From Lingula anatina (lineage: Eukaryota; Brachiopoda; Lingulata; Lingulida; Lingulidae), in assembly GCF_001039355.2 (NCBI RefSeq), contig NW_019775559.1:57963-121962 (forward strand): 64,000 nt of DNA, in the 5' to 3' direction. The translations under genes were made by a program, and so were the position numbers. The notes under the pieces were generated by a model. That model did not search any database. It saw nothing but the letters and a program-made list of their open reading frames with translations, and was not told the DNA's origin. Below, piece by piece: positions 51,401-63,449 of this stretch; the first letter of the stretch is position 1, and each line of letters starts with the position of its first letter.

Positions 51401-54400
51401 CGACATCTGTCACTAATAAAATTGCTGTTAAAGATAAGTGTTAAGTGAGTAGATGCATCAAATCATTGTCACTAAACCTGACCAGATGCCACCAAATAGT
51501 ATAAATTAAATTACAACCATACGATTGTATTTGTACTACCAGTGTGAGCATGGTTTAAGTCCCGACCCGTCTTGTTTGGCTTCACTGGCTCCGGTTCATG
51601 TCAACAGATACAAATCACTGTGACCACCTCACCTCCTAGACTACAACAGCCTGTGTCCCCATCTCTTGGAATTAGGTCACATAAAATCTCAACTTGAACT
51701 CTGTACATTTTGGGCTCTGTTCGTGCATTTGCCTAGGTGTGACACTTTTCATTATGTACCTTTGAAAATTAAATGCTAAATATCTCCCAAATCAAGTGAA
51801 GTATGGGAAAAGATACTAAAGGTGTCAGACTGAAAGTCATATAGGACAATTTCAAACTTGACTCTGGGTTTGACCTTTATTTTAAGGTCAAATGGACCAA
51901 AATTATGGAAAATTGTTATTTTCTGCCAAAAATATTACATTTGTTTATACCAAGGTAGGTAGAGACCAGGTCAGACATGACAGTTTCATTACTTGCATCG
52001 CTAGTTTTGTTAAGAAAAAAACCATGACCTGGTGAATCCATTTACTGGTAAATCTACCAAATATTACTGTTAGAGCCCTATTGTTGTCATGAAAAGTGAA
52101 ATGCTATTTATGAACAGACACAAATGTGGCTGTACATATAGCCATCACCTGTATCTGATGTCATCATTGATGTTGTCGCACACTTTCAGCGATAACACAT
52201 TTGAATTTGAAATTTTGGAACTGATGAATATTCGTAAAATACAGGTGGAGTTCGAAAATCAGCATGATCAGACTATTTTTAAAGCAGCATGAGCTGATGT
52301 TAAAACTTTGAATAAAATCTGTGCATTTACAGTTAAACAGTTAAGTTCTTTTAAAATCAATGTCATGTGATTCCCAGTAGAAGTCCTGAGTAAGAAGATG
52401 AGTTGAGATATTTTGGATGCGTTGTAGTTTCTTTGTTCAGAGAACACATTTCATGTAAAACTGTTTGACCTATTATCTTAAAACTTAAAGTACTGATAAA
52501 TAGACTCAGATACAGCTTGTTCTAAAACCAGCCTGATTAAATTATTATTATCATTTATTTATTTATTTCATTTGTTTATTCTTTTAAAGATATGCATTTT
52601 TTTATTTTATTTTATTTATTTTTTTGTGTGTGAGTGTGTGAAATGTTCATTTTTCAAGGTGTGACTCTGAACTTCAATGGGCCTGAAGGCCTTTGCTAGT
52701 CATTTCTAGATATCCATATACTTATTATGTCATGTTATAAAAATCTGTGGTGATAATGCTGTTTAGCATAATGTATTTTATCAAAATTTCCAAAAAAAAT
52801 CTATTTTGTGCATCATTTCTGCTTTTTATCTGTACATTTGACACCTCTGCTGCCTTGTTTAAGGATACTGGTTCAATCAGTTCAATCATTATCAGTCTGT
52901 CTGTTTGACATCTGGACTACCTTAGTTTTTAAATTTTGATGTGAAAAAGGAAAATTATGATAATTTCAGATAAGACAATAAAATCTTCCATACAGATTGA
53001 TTTTCAATATTTGGTCATCCACCAGTTAGGCAGACTTTCATAAACAGTTTTCATTAAACAAAATATGTCAAAAGAACACTTGTCTTCCTTTAGAAAAAGT
53101 TGGAAAGTGAGCTCAAGCAGATTGAAGAAAAGCATGAAGAAAAGAAAAGAAAATTCATCGAATCCAGTGAAGAATTTCATCGTGATCTGAAAAAGGTATC
53201 TTACTTTCAGGTTTATACTATATTGAAGTTTGTTGTTTTGTGAATACCTTTACTGTCTTACCTAAGAAAAAATATTCAGTAGCTTTACTAGCAGAGGACA
53301 TGTCAGGGGAATCTGTTGGTGATTGGAGGACTGTGCCCACCGTGCAGGGGGCTTAAAACGATCTAGAAGTAGTATGTACACTTTCTTGTGTGAAAAATTT
53401 ACTAAAAATAATTTGAATCCTTATTTCCTCAGCTGTGTGAAAACAAACCAGTGATTACTGAGGAGCAATTCACTGAGATGATAGAGAAAGCCAAGGTAGA
53501 CCTCATAGAGAGGCAGAAGCAGATGGCCATTATGCAGCAACAGGAGCGAGAACGCCGTGAGAAAGAAGAGCAGGAACGAAAAGAGCGTGAAGAAGAAGAG
53601 AGACTGGAGATGGAGAAGCAGCAGGAGGCAGAGAGGAAGCAGCAAATTACTGAGGATGAACAGCATGCAGGCAAGACTGACAGTGAGACTCCAGGGGAAG
53701 AGACTGGGGACACTGACATGCAAAAAGCACAGGTGGGTAGATACCAGGTCCGACAAAACAAATTCATTACTTGCATCAATTTGTTAAGGAAAGAATCATG
53801 GTCTTGTGAATCCATTTATTGCTAAATCTACCAATATTACTGTTGCTAGAGCCCTACACTTTTATTGTTACCATGAAAAGTGAAATACTTTTTATGTACA
53901 GATACAGATGTGAATGTACATTTAGTTGTCGCCGTGCACTTTTAGTGATAATACGATAAGTGAAAATCAGTTTTACCTTTTGTCTTGGAACTTACACCCT
54001 GAGCTTCACAGATAACTTGACACTAACCTCTTCACTAAAGGGAATTTAGGCTTGTACAGTTGTATCTCAGCAGTTTCAGACATTTACAACTGAATAACCT
54101 AGCTAGAGTCACCTAAACAGAGCCCCCACGTCAACCTGATAAGTTAACCAAATGAATTATGATTAGTTGGGTGTGTATGTGGAAGGTCAAAACTCCATTT
54201 GGGAATGAAAACGGCATAAGCAAAATTAATGTTTTTCATTGAAGAGATCTTGCAAAATGGTTTTTAATAGATAATAATGCAGTTACTCCTTTCAGATAAA
54301 AGGGGATACACATCCAACACAAAATGGTGCTATGGAGAAAACTTATGGTATGGAATCACTGCATTTTTTACTCTGTTCGGTAAACAATGTATGTGTGTTG

Positions 54401-57400
54401 TATAAAAAGAAGCATATGTTAAATGAAGATCCCTTAAATGTTAACAAAAGAAAGGGATATTAACTTGATGTTAATTAAACATGTGAATGTATAACATTTT
54501 GATGACAAAGACTGCCTGTTGAAATGAAAGCCAGTTGGAAAACTGTCTCCCACCAAGTTTCTACAGTTAGTTTTTTATTCCAGGCCTAGAGAAGATGGAG
54601 ACAGATGATGGGCCTCCAACTCTTAAGAAGATGGGTGATACTCCACTGGGCAGTCCAAACAACCAGGCTGAGAGCATGGCACAGCTGGAGCGGGTCAAAT
54701 CTCCTGCAAATGGGGGCTATAAAGAAAGCACAAAATCTCCTGTGAAAGAAGGCTGGAAAGATGAGTACCCAAACCAGAAATCCCCAGGGCGAGACAGGCG
54801 GGAGGAGGAACGTTTTCCAGAGGAGAATAGACGTGATTTTGAAGATCTGAAGTCCCCAGCATCCATGGCCAGTACAGTGTCCTACACAGAGGACGATGAC
54901 TATGAGGATGAAGAAGACGAGGAAGAAGACAGTGGCTGCTTGGGTAAATCAAAGACAGCAGACAAGGAGAAAAAGAAAGAGAAAAAATCCAAGAGTAAAA
55001 ATAGGAAGAATGGTGAGGATAGTTAATTAAATTTTGATTTATTTTAGCCTTGCCAATTTTAATGATTGAAATAGTTGTCTTTGCACCACTAATTAAGTGC
55101 TTAATAGTGGTAGTCAAGTGTTCAATTAAGATGATTAAATAAACACTTAAAGCTTAATATGAAGTGAGATGGATAAAGTCAGTTAATGTTGCATCAGAGA
55201 TTTGAAGGAGGGAATTGCTATTAATTATTCAGCTAGAAATAAAGATGGCAGATTCGTGGCATTGATTCAATGAAATGTGCTTTTATATGTACAGACACAG
55301 TGTGTCTGTACATATAGCTGTCAACTGCCTCTGTTGTGGACACCGTGCACATTTTCATGTTATCACACAATAAGTGGAAGACCTGTTGTCTTCAAACTTA
55401 CAGGGCTGCTGAAGATTGCGAAAATACAGGTCATGTTGTAAAACCAGCCTGATTAGAGCCTTTTTCCAAAAGTCATTTTTGTTTGTATGCAATACAGATA
55501 GCATATAAGTGGAAAACCAGTTGACCTTTTGTCCTTCACTTTTAGGAGTGATCAATATTAATAAAGTACAGGTCGAGTCTGAAAGCCAGCTTGATAGGAT
55601 TACATTTCTTGAAGTTATGCTTTTATGCTTTTTAAAAGTTGTTAAGCATCAAAGTTGACACAAAACCCTATTTTGGTCACTGCCACAATAATGACCATTA
55701 AAGGAAAACCATGTTACATATGATTCTCAAACTTACAGAAAAGTTTCACAGGACTACTTTCCTAACTAACAAGAATAATTCTAACATACAGCTCAAATTG
55801 GACAACCTATTTGATAGGTTTTTTTGTGTGTGTTTGTGAAATTTTCAGATTTTTCGTTTTGGCATTTTCAGTGTGTTAATATGAACTCCTATGGGCCTTA
55901 AACCTTATGCTATTTACTTATTCCTAATATTTGTGTTACTGGTTGTGCATAATTAAAATTTGGTGTTAACTTTGCTGTTAAGCATAATTTATTGTTGCAT
56001 CTATCATTTATGTTACATCTGGTCAACACAATTATGCAAAGACACAAGCACTAACAAAAACAACAATAAAAAAACTTTGGGTATATAGAAGGATGATAAG
56101 GATAGCATAGGCTGAACACAAAAGTAATGAGGAAGTACTAAATAATCTTAAAATAAAAAGATAATTGTTGAACACCATCAAGAAAACAAAAATTACTTTT
56201 TTGGTAGTTTCATAATAAAAGATAATTTGCAGCAGTTGTTATTAAAAGGAAAGTTAAATTGAAAACAACGAGAAGGAAGACCATGAACAACATGGATAGA
56301 CAACATTTAAAAATCGACCATTCAAAAATATAGTGAAAACATGCAAGTGGCACGAGATCCAGTGGCATGGCGATCCATGGCAGCCAGCCTGCTGAGAATG
56401 GATGTCACCCAATGATGATTATTGCATCAAAATTGATAAAATAACCTATTTTGTACATCTTTTTTTTTTTCTATTTGTCTGTACATTTGACAGCTTTGCT
56501 GCCTTGTGGTTTTAATGAGGTTGATTTTGATTAATAATTAGTACTGAAAAGTAAGAGAAAATGAATATGAGAGATAGAGATGATAAATAGAAGAGGGACC
56601 ATTATTTCTCTCTATCATGTTGTGCCGCAGCATATCTCTCTACGTCTCTGCTTCCTTAAAAGGTTACCAGGCCTTTACGTGTAGTAACAAATTCACTTGA
56701 TTTTTCACCCAGCTTTTTGTATGTTGCCAGCAATATCTCAGAATTTCAACCATTCTGTTTATATTTGAAATATCTTCCATTTTTAAAACTGTCCAGAACA
56801 ATATATACATATATAGTTCAAGATTTCTGGTTGCCCTTGCTCAGCCATCTATCAGATAATCTTTTTTCAAGGTAATTGCAATTAGTCATTAGTTCAGTAT
56901 TTGTGAACATGTAATGTACTGTAGCTATGTGAATGGGCCTGTTCAGAACCAGTTGATCTGCAGACAGTGGATCAAAAATGGTGTGGCCCACTTGAAAGAA
57001 TGCAGAGATTTAATTGCTCTGCCCCTACAAAGACAGGAGCGCCATTATTGATCTCTGGACTAGTTTGTCCAAGGATCAACTGGTTCTGAACAAGCCTTAT
57101 GGTCACTTACTCTGAGAAACCCATAACCTCAGTTTACATAATTGCACTGTGTCAGCTCTAGAGGCTAACTTGGCTGTACTGTTCACATTCAGTTTTTTGT
57201 TCATTTACAGATTCATTTTTAACAACCTATAGAATGCTTGATACATTCTACTGGTGTGGTCTATATATGAGATGGTGCATTTATTTTTCTTTACTCATTT
57301 GAAATGAATTTATAAATTTGCTGTGAAGATGTATTTTTTTATTACATTGGACATCCCTTTAGCTCTTTATCATTTGGGTGTTGTTGTATACCTAAGCACA

Positions 57401-59000
57401 GACAGTGTGCAAGTGGCTGAGAGCCTAGTAACTGTTAACATTCCTTACTTAATGTAAAACAATCTGGGTGTCTGTTAGCTAGACAGCCCAATAGAATTGT
57501 TGATGTTTATACCCTGTTCACACTATGACCATTTATTTAAATAAATAACAAATCATTTCGCGATTCAGATAATTGTGTGACTGCATGGGGATCTCTGTTA
57601 ACCAGTTTCTTAAAATCCTGCTTGCCGGCTAGATTTCTGATAGTGATTCAAGTAACTTACTGGAACGCAAACCTGGTTAGGACTTACTGCTCATCTGTGC
57701 AAAAATGTACTGGTATCTATGGGCACTTGTTTATTTCCTTAATAAATGCACTAAAAGCATTTGGAGGTCACCACTCACTACAACAAGGTGGAAATGTAAA
57801 TTTATGTTGCTATTTGAGTTCCCAGAATATCTGGAATGTCTTTTGAGTTGCACTTGCTATAACAAATAAAAACAACAGCAAAAAGCAGAGTTCCAATGGT
57901 AGAGCTGTTAATGGTGCCACATTTTTGTATGATTGAAGTTTTCCTGTGTGGTGCATGCATGATTGTTCTTAACAAAGAAATCCACTTGGATTCTTTTTTC
58001 AACGTTGGATTCAATTAATTTTGCCATGTGTACACAGGGAAGCAAATTAGCTTTTTTACCAGAAATAAGAATTTGAAAAATCTGGATTTTTCCAGATGGC
58101 AGTGTGAACAGGGTATATAGAGGGGACAGCACTTAGGAGGAAAATACATTTTTTAAACAGAGATTCCTTTTAGATTCCCTTCTCTGTCAGATAGCTGAGC
58201 TATCCTAATGGTGCACATTCAGTGCAATGTCTTATTATTTTTTTTCACACATTGGTATTTTCATGATATGATTTTAACTCTCATGAGCCTGAAGCACAGA
58301 ATTAAAAATCGGTGGTGTTGATCCTTTTAAGTACTGTGCTTTGAAAAAACATTTTGTTCACTCCCCATATTAATACCATAAAAGGAAAACTGCATTACTT
58401 AATATTTTCAAGCTTACAAGACAGAATCTTAGGATCAAAACACAGCTTGAGTATGGACCCATTCAGAACAGATGATCTGCAGACTAACTGGTCTGCTGAT
58501 TAAATATGACCGACCCCACTTGAAAGCAATGCCCCTTGTTCCCTAATGCTGCCTTCCACACACCCCAGGCCTGTAGGGGCACAGCAATTAAATGCATTAA
58601 ATCTCAGCTCTGAGTTTTAATTACTAGGCCCCTGCAGGGCCAGCCATGTGGTAGGTAGGGAGACCATTTACTCTCAAGTGGTGTTGGCCATATTTGATCC
58701 GTGGACCAGTTAGTCTGCAGATCATCTGTTAAATGATGCCTGGTTGGGAATTTCAACCTGTATCCATCAAACAATATATGCATTTTGTATTGGTGGTTTG
58801 TCAGAATGCAATAAGAAACTGTAGACATTAAGAAACATATTTAGTTCTCTTGGGGGGTCCATGCTTGTTGTCATATTGAAAATTTGCTGAATTTCTATGT
58901 AAGAATATTTTGAAACTATACCCATCCCACTTGTCTAGGTGTCTTTGAACCTGTTCCCTTTTTTATTTCTGTGTATATGCCATCCTCAGTACCTGGTGTC

Positions 59001-59050
<50 letters not shown>

Positions 59051-60772
59051 TCTTTGTACATTTAATTTCATTTTTGCAGGGGTATGATATCCCCTGGTGT
59101 GGATTGGGTTTTATGCAAGATACAAAATGTTCTTTTTTAATACTGAGACCTTTAAAGAAATAACTTGTATCGCACAGTGCTTTCAAACAAAAGACAACCA
59201 CATTTCTACAACGTCACCCTAATTGTTATACATGTTACAGCTTCAGGCACTTCACACTATTGGTGTGGACGTCTGTTCTATGTTGCAGAATTAGAAATGG
59301 AACAGGAATTTCTGAAAAAATTTAAAATATTGGAACAAATACTATATGAAACTGAATTTGATCAAAATATTGATGCTTTGCCTTCAGTGTTCTGAATCAG
59401 TTACCCCTCATCCACTCATTGAAAACATTCCAAAATTGTTGAATAGATTTTGTCCTGTCAGTTATTCCTTGTCACTAGATGTCATTAAAAATTAGTATCA
59501 TTTTCTTTAACTTTTGAAAGTTATACAAGTCAGACGTAACGCATGCTTATAAGTTAAAAAATATTTTAGAAATTTCATCTCCTGCGTAATTTCTCTTTTT
59601 ATTATTTTTTTATATATATATATTTTATTCCTCATAATTTGTTACTGTCTTTTATATTATGATACTTATTATTTGACAGCAATTTGCATTGTTTATGAAC
59701 TTTTCTCTTGGTCCAGGCATTGCAGGTCTTAGATTGTGGACTGCTAATTAAGTAAGAACTCTAGCTGTCTGTTGTATCAGTGTTGTGGATTAGTAGAACT
59801 AGATTGATGTGGTATATGGGTGTCCTGTGTTTAGGGGTAGAGAGAAATTAGTTTTTGATTTAACAGGATGTCTCCTCTTATTTAACGTTGTATGAAATTG
59901 GGGCTATGTATGTATACTGTAATTTGTAGCATTATTTAAGTGTAGTTGATTCCATATGCTCAAAGAAAGAGAAGTAGTTTAAATAGGAGAATGCATGAAA
60001 AGAACTTGTGAAATGAAATGATTAAATATTAGTTTTCTCTGCCACAAATAACTGGTAGGAGCTAACCATTTGAACATTTTGAACCTATAACAAATAACTT
60101 CTCTTCAGAATAAAACACTGTTGTCATGGTAACCATGCATGTGCAAAGACAACCTGATGCTGCAGTAATCAAGATACATGTTACTGTAATACCATCATAT
60201 TAGTATTATAATTGTACAGAGTATTCTATTCTTCTTTATGTTGTAGAGCAGTTACCATTCCAGGGTAAATAAAGTCTGTATTTATGTATTTCTTATGAAT
60301 TGTTAGTTAATATATGTTGTCCATGTGAAGGTAGAAAAAAAGCTTATGGTAGTTGTCCTAAAATTTCAAACAGCAAATAAATGTTCAAATTTTCTTACCA
60401 CCCAGCCATTCACCATGTATCAGTTTTTGGTGTTTGAAATTTTAGAGCAATTTCCCCTATGAGTGAAAATTTTGAGAACAAAAATTGAGACTGTTTGAAA
60501 TTTTAGACCACTAACCAAGCTGTCTTTCTGCACTTCCAGATGGCGACGTTCCGCGACCCCATATTTGTGAGGTTTGCACCAAGGCATTCAAGCATCGCCA
60601 CCATCTCATTGAGCATACTCGCTTGCACACAGGCGAAAAACCATACCGCTGTAACCGCTGCGGTAAGAGATTCAGTCATAGTGGATCCTATTCACAACAT
60701 ATGAAACATCGCTTTAAATACTGCAAAACCAAAGGGGGTGCTGGTAAAGAGGAAGAAGATGATAGTGAATAG
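45491..60772 (+). CDS. SMARCE1: SWI/SNF (BAF) subunit SMARCE1/BAF57, with possible C-terminal ZEB-type zinc-finger exon
   Basis: BAF57 is the HMG-box subunit of the nuclear SWI/SNF chromatin remodeller. CDS: 45502-45586, 46966-47009, 47403-47483, 47735-47809, 48593-48724, 49923-49998, 50273-50374, 50722-50894, 53094-53195, 53433-53732, 54296-54347, 54584-55012 and 60540-60772, in phase (627 codons); without the last exon it stops at 55026 (554 codons). The exon at 45491 has an acceptor, so its start (45491-45501) is 5' UTR. The HMG box (about residues 75-155: [43 protein letters not shown]) and the SIQPAED...DDGFS...NHRLI...VVPDVR block are diagnostic. Residues 257-390 are a long charged coiled coil; 391-551 are Ser-Pro-rich and acidic. 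Confidence 0.93.
51955..52863. repeat. Interspersed repeat copy A (SMARCE1 intron 8)
   Basis: It starts AAGGTAGGTAGAGACCAGGT, contains the ATGAACAGACACAAATGTGG hairpin region and GATGAATATTCGTAAAATAC, and ends near GCTGCCTTGTTTAAGG. Related copies are at 53732, 55270, 62700 and 63450. It is non-coding and AT-rich; the class is not identified. Confidence 0.7.
53733..54010. repeat. Interspersed repeat copy B, abutting SMARCE1 exon 10
   Basis: From the exon 10 donor onward (GTGGGTAGATACCAGGTCCG) the sequence aligns with the start of copy A and continues through ATTACTTGCATC, TGTGAATCCATTTATTG and ATGAAAAGTGAAAT. The repeat therefore starts at the exon boundary and seems to supply the splice donor. 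Confidence 0.7.
54584..55026 (+). other. SMARCE1: SMARCE1 exon 12 with alternative ends (stop at 55026 or splice donor at 55013)
   Basis: The exon begins after TTATTCCAG in phase 1 and encodes a Ser-Pro-rich segment (three K/R/L-SP sites), a strongly acidic block ([15 protein letters not shown]) and a Lys-rich end. Read through, it finishes KNGEDS and TAA. The sequence AATG|GTGAGG just before the stop is a usable donor in phase 1, giving exactly the phase needed to enter the finger exon at 60540. Confidence 0.75.
55270..56510. repeat. Interspersed repeat copy C (SMARCE1 last intron / short-form 3' UTR)
   Basis: It contains a 16-bp-arm perfect hairpin at 55284-55316 (TATATGTACAGACACA, one-base centre), then ATAAGTGGAAGACC, CTTCAAACTTACAG and AATACAGGTC as in the other copies, and it ends near GACAGCTTTGCTGCCTTG. 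Confidence 0.7.
56941..57091. repeat. MITE-like element 1
   Basis: Perfect 18-bp inverted repeats: GTTCAGAACCAGTTGATC at 56941-56958 and its complement at 57074-57091. The interior (CCACTTGAAAG...TGCAGAG, TAATTGCTCTGCCCC) resembles the element at 58467. Confidence 0.8.
58467..58730. repeat. MITE-like element 2
   Basis: Perfect 27-bp inverted repeats at 58467-58493 (beginning AACAGATGATCTGCAGACTA) and 58704-58730. The pairing extends imperfectly inward through CCACTTGA. Related to the element at 56941. Confidence 0.85.
59001..59051. repeat. (TTA)n microsatellite
   Basis: About 17 TTA/TAT units in the last SMARCE1 intron. Confidence 0.95.
60540..60772 (+). CDS. Exon encoding two ZEB/zfh-1-type C2H2 zinc fingers and the stop codon
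   Basis: After a CTTCCAG acceptor this 233-base exon encodes [19 protein letters not shown], a TGEKPY linker, then [18 protein letters not shown] followed by KHRFKYCK and a short acidic tail ([12 protein letters not shown] at 60770-60772). The first finger is C-x2-C-x12-H-x3-H. The second has the HSGSYSQHM and HR.YC pattern typical of the last finger of the ZEB/zfh-1 family, which binds CACCT/E-box-like DNA. It enters in phase 1 and therefore cannot start alone. No homeodomain, N-terminal finger cluster or preceding finger exon is present. It is either the 3' end of a SMARCE1 fusion transcript or an orphan duplicated ZEB exon. Confidence 0.85.
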
Positions 60773-61887
60773 TAAGCAAAGAGACAAGTCCAACAGCCAT
60801 GACATAATATGCAGGACTTCCATCTGTTTACAGTACTTACCCGTCTTGCTCATCATTTCAATTTCTTGGTGGCTGATTATGTCCCAGAAGCAACATGACC
60901 TTCAAATGATCACACACAATGTTCCAGTGTCACAGGGTTCACAGTTGGCAAGAGATGTCTCCAACCAGGCAAATGGAGACTAAGGATTGCAATGTGATTA
61001 AGTACAAAATAGAAAAAAACTACAAATCTGCAACATTGGGGAATTTCTTTTACTTACAGACTGTCAATTATCAATTCCAAACTCAAGAATACCTTAATAA
61101 TACTTTTAAAGACATGTTTGTTTGCATAAGCCAAGTGAATATATCCCCTGTATTATCAAAAATGAAAAAAAAAAATGCAATTTGAATTTGAGAACTTGGC
61201 TGGCCCTTCAAATGCTTAATGCATGGTGGAAGTTGTTTATAAGCTGTAAATTTTGGCCAATTTGGGATGATTTCATGCTTGAGTATATATTTAAAGATGT
61301 TACTTATATTCAAGAGTTTTAAGTATTTTTCGAGCTAAAATTCGCCAAGTAGTGTAATTTACAAGCCTCCCTCACCCCCATGCTGTAATATATTAGAAAT
61401 CTCGCACTGGCAGAAGAATCTCAGTGTTGTCATCTCCACATCTCTAGCCCTGGCATTAACACTGGGAAGGCTTTCATGTAATCTCATTACTATATATGGA
61501 AAAATGCCTCGCACTAGTATTAGGCCTCTCGTTTTTAGTAAAAAAAAAAACTGAACCAAGACAGCTGCAGCTACGTGTCTTATAAAGAGTAAGTCTTCAT
61601 CTGTGAACAGGTGGATTGAAGAATAGGGCTGGCTGATCTGGCTCAGCACAGTAGGAAAAGTGAACTTCCACATTCATTTGCTTGAGTATATTTCATTTAA
61701 AATTTATTGTTCTTAACTGGTAGATAGAGAATTCTGTTGTTTAGGCATGTGGAGCTTTTTCTCCTCCCTCACTCATCAGATCTCATGTGTCAGGGAATGG
61801 CATAATTTAGACAATACTTGTTCTTTTTATATACAGACATGGTCTGGATATACTCTAATCTCCAGTCTTTAATGATGTCGTCTGAAG

Positions 61888-61928
<41 letters not shown>

Positions 61929-62695
61929 CACCATCCTGTATTCCTCCCAACTCCACAAACCATCTGGTAGTGTTCTATTAATAACTGTCAAGGTCTTTCC
62001 CCACCCCCAGTATTTCCCTCTTCTCTTCAAACTATTTGGTAGTGTTTTATTCATAATTAATTGTCAAGATCTCCCCCCTCCTCTTTAAACCTTCTAAGAG
62101 TGTTCTGTTCTCTAGCACATGCATTGCATCAGGTCATGTTTTGAAAGGCAGCTCATGACGTGCAAATGTTTAGCGATTTAAGATTTTTTTTATATCTGTA
62201 TACTGACCAGCTTTGCTGCATTGTTATTCCTCTTTTACTATTTATTATTTTTTGCCTAAACTTTTTTAAAGTCAGTCTCATTGTTTATGCATCATTTTAT
62301 CAGAACAAAGGCATTTAATGTTTCATAAACATAACTTTGTATCAGGCACGTGTACTTTTTGTAAGGCAACTGTCATACATTAGGGCATAATATTTGATAT
62401 TGCACTGCAAACATGCTGTCACCAGCAACACTAGACCCATAAAGGGTTCCCAGAGTCAGTGGTGGATGTCAGGTGTGATAGGTGAAGGGCACTATAGTCA
62501 CAAACTAGACAGACAAGTTGTGCTGGAAGTAGAAGTGTTTATCATAATGCATTCATATTATGTTAATTAAGTTTGCACAACCCTGTCACATGCAGTCACT
62601 TAACCTATACCAAACAGTGTCTCTCACCATGAATTGAGCAGAAATTTAGTACCCTTAAAGGTTGAAGCATTCCAAGCCAGGATTTAATGGATTTG
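60773..62695. other. Downstream flank / probable 3' UTR
   Basis: No gene recognised. AT-rich, with an (AT)n tract at about 61890-61921 and scattered short repeats. Confidence 0.5.
61890..61921. repeat. (AT)n microsatellite
   Basis: About 16 AT units. Confidence 0.93.
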
Positions 62696-62699
62696 GCCA

Positions 62700-63052
62700 G
62701 GGTAAACAGCATTTTTATGTACAGACACAGATGTGTCTGTACATATTGCCATCACCTGCGTCTGTCGTCGCCGTCCCTGTCGCCGTCGCCGTCGATGTCG
62801 CCGTCGCCGTGCACTTTCATCGTTAACACGATAAGTGGAAGACAGTTTTACTTTTTGGCTTTATATTTACAGAGCTGATGAATATTCATAAAACGCAGGT
62901 CAAGTTCGAAAATCAGCATGTTTGGGCAATTATTGTAGTATTTATGCTGTGTTTTCACTTTTTAGCATATATGCAACACTGTTAACACATTTTAAGGAAA
63001 ACCGATAGGCCTGTTGTCATGAAACTCACAGGAGTAATTAATCTTACTAAAA
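62700..63052. repeat. Interspersed repeat copy D, running into the assembly gap
   Basis: It contains a perfect 13-bp-arm hairpin at 62717-62744 (ATGTACAGACACA, two-base centre), a (GTCGCC)n tract at about 62766-62813, then ATAAGTGGAAGACAG, GATGAATATTCATAAAAC and GGTCAAGTTCGAAAATCAGC. The copy is cut by the N run. Confidence 0.75.
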
Positions 63053-63285
63053 NNNNNNNNNNNNNNNNNNNNNNNNNNNNNNNNNNNNNNNNNNNNNNNN
63101 NNNNNNNNNNNNNNNNNNNNNNNNNNNNNNNNNNNNNNNNNNNNNNNNNNNNNNNNNNNNNNNNNNNNNNNNNNNNNNNNNNNNNNNNNNNNNNNNNNNN
63201 NNNNNNNNNNNNNNNNNNNNNNNNNNNNNNNNNNNNNNNNNNNNNNNNNNNNNNNNNNNNNNNNNNNNNNNNNNNNNNNNNNNNN
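63053..63285. other. Assembly gap (run of N)
   Basis: 233 unknown bases, followed by a poly-T tract. The gap lies inside a repeat family present several times nearby, which may be why assembly failed here. Confidence 0.99.
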
Positions 63286-63449
63286 TTTTTTTTTTTTTTT
63301 TTTACCATATTTACCATATTGATTTAGACCATCTATATGTTTTAAAGGTTATAATTGTTGACATATAAGTTCAACAAGAAGCAATGCATGCACTCTTAAT
63401 TTTTTCAAAATACTGACTTGGATTGCTTTAAACTGTATAGATATGCTCT

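Larger units (their letters stand above)
55027..60539 (+). other. 5.5-kb interval: SMARCE1 last intron or long 3' UTR of the short form
   Basis: No other gene was recognised. It contains repeat copy C, two MITEs and microsatellites. AATAAA at 60268-60273 is a candidate polyadenylation signal for a transcript ending at the 55026 stop. If the finger exon is used, the interval is an intron with GTGAGG donor and CTTCCAG acceptor. Confidence 0.55.

Noticed and set aside
53421-53815. Long minus-strand frames with Leu/Ser-rich translation
   Set aside because: They are antisense shadows of the Glu/Arg/Lys-rich SMARCE1 coiled-coil exon.
54695-55117. 140-codon minus-strand frame
   Set aside because: It is antisense to the acidic SMARCE1 exon 12, whose purine-rich composition keeps the opposite strand open.
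59165-59395. 76-codon + strand frame before the zinc-finger exon
   Set aside because: It looks mildly protein-like at its C-terminal end, but has no recognised family, no phase-compatible splice partner found, and it lies next to a microsatellite. Left unassigned.
60540-60772. Reading the finger exon as the end of an ordinary ZEB/zfh-1 gene in this window
   Set aside because: The exon that should immediately precede it (another finger ending in a TGKRP-type linker), the homeodomain and the N-terminal finger cluster are all absent upstream.
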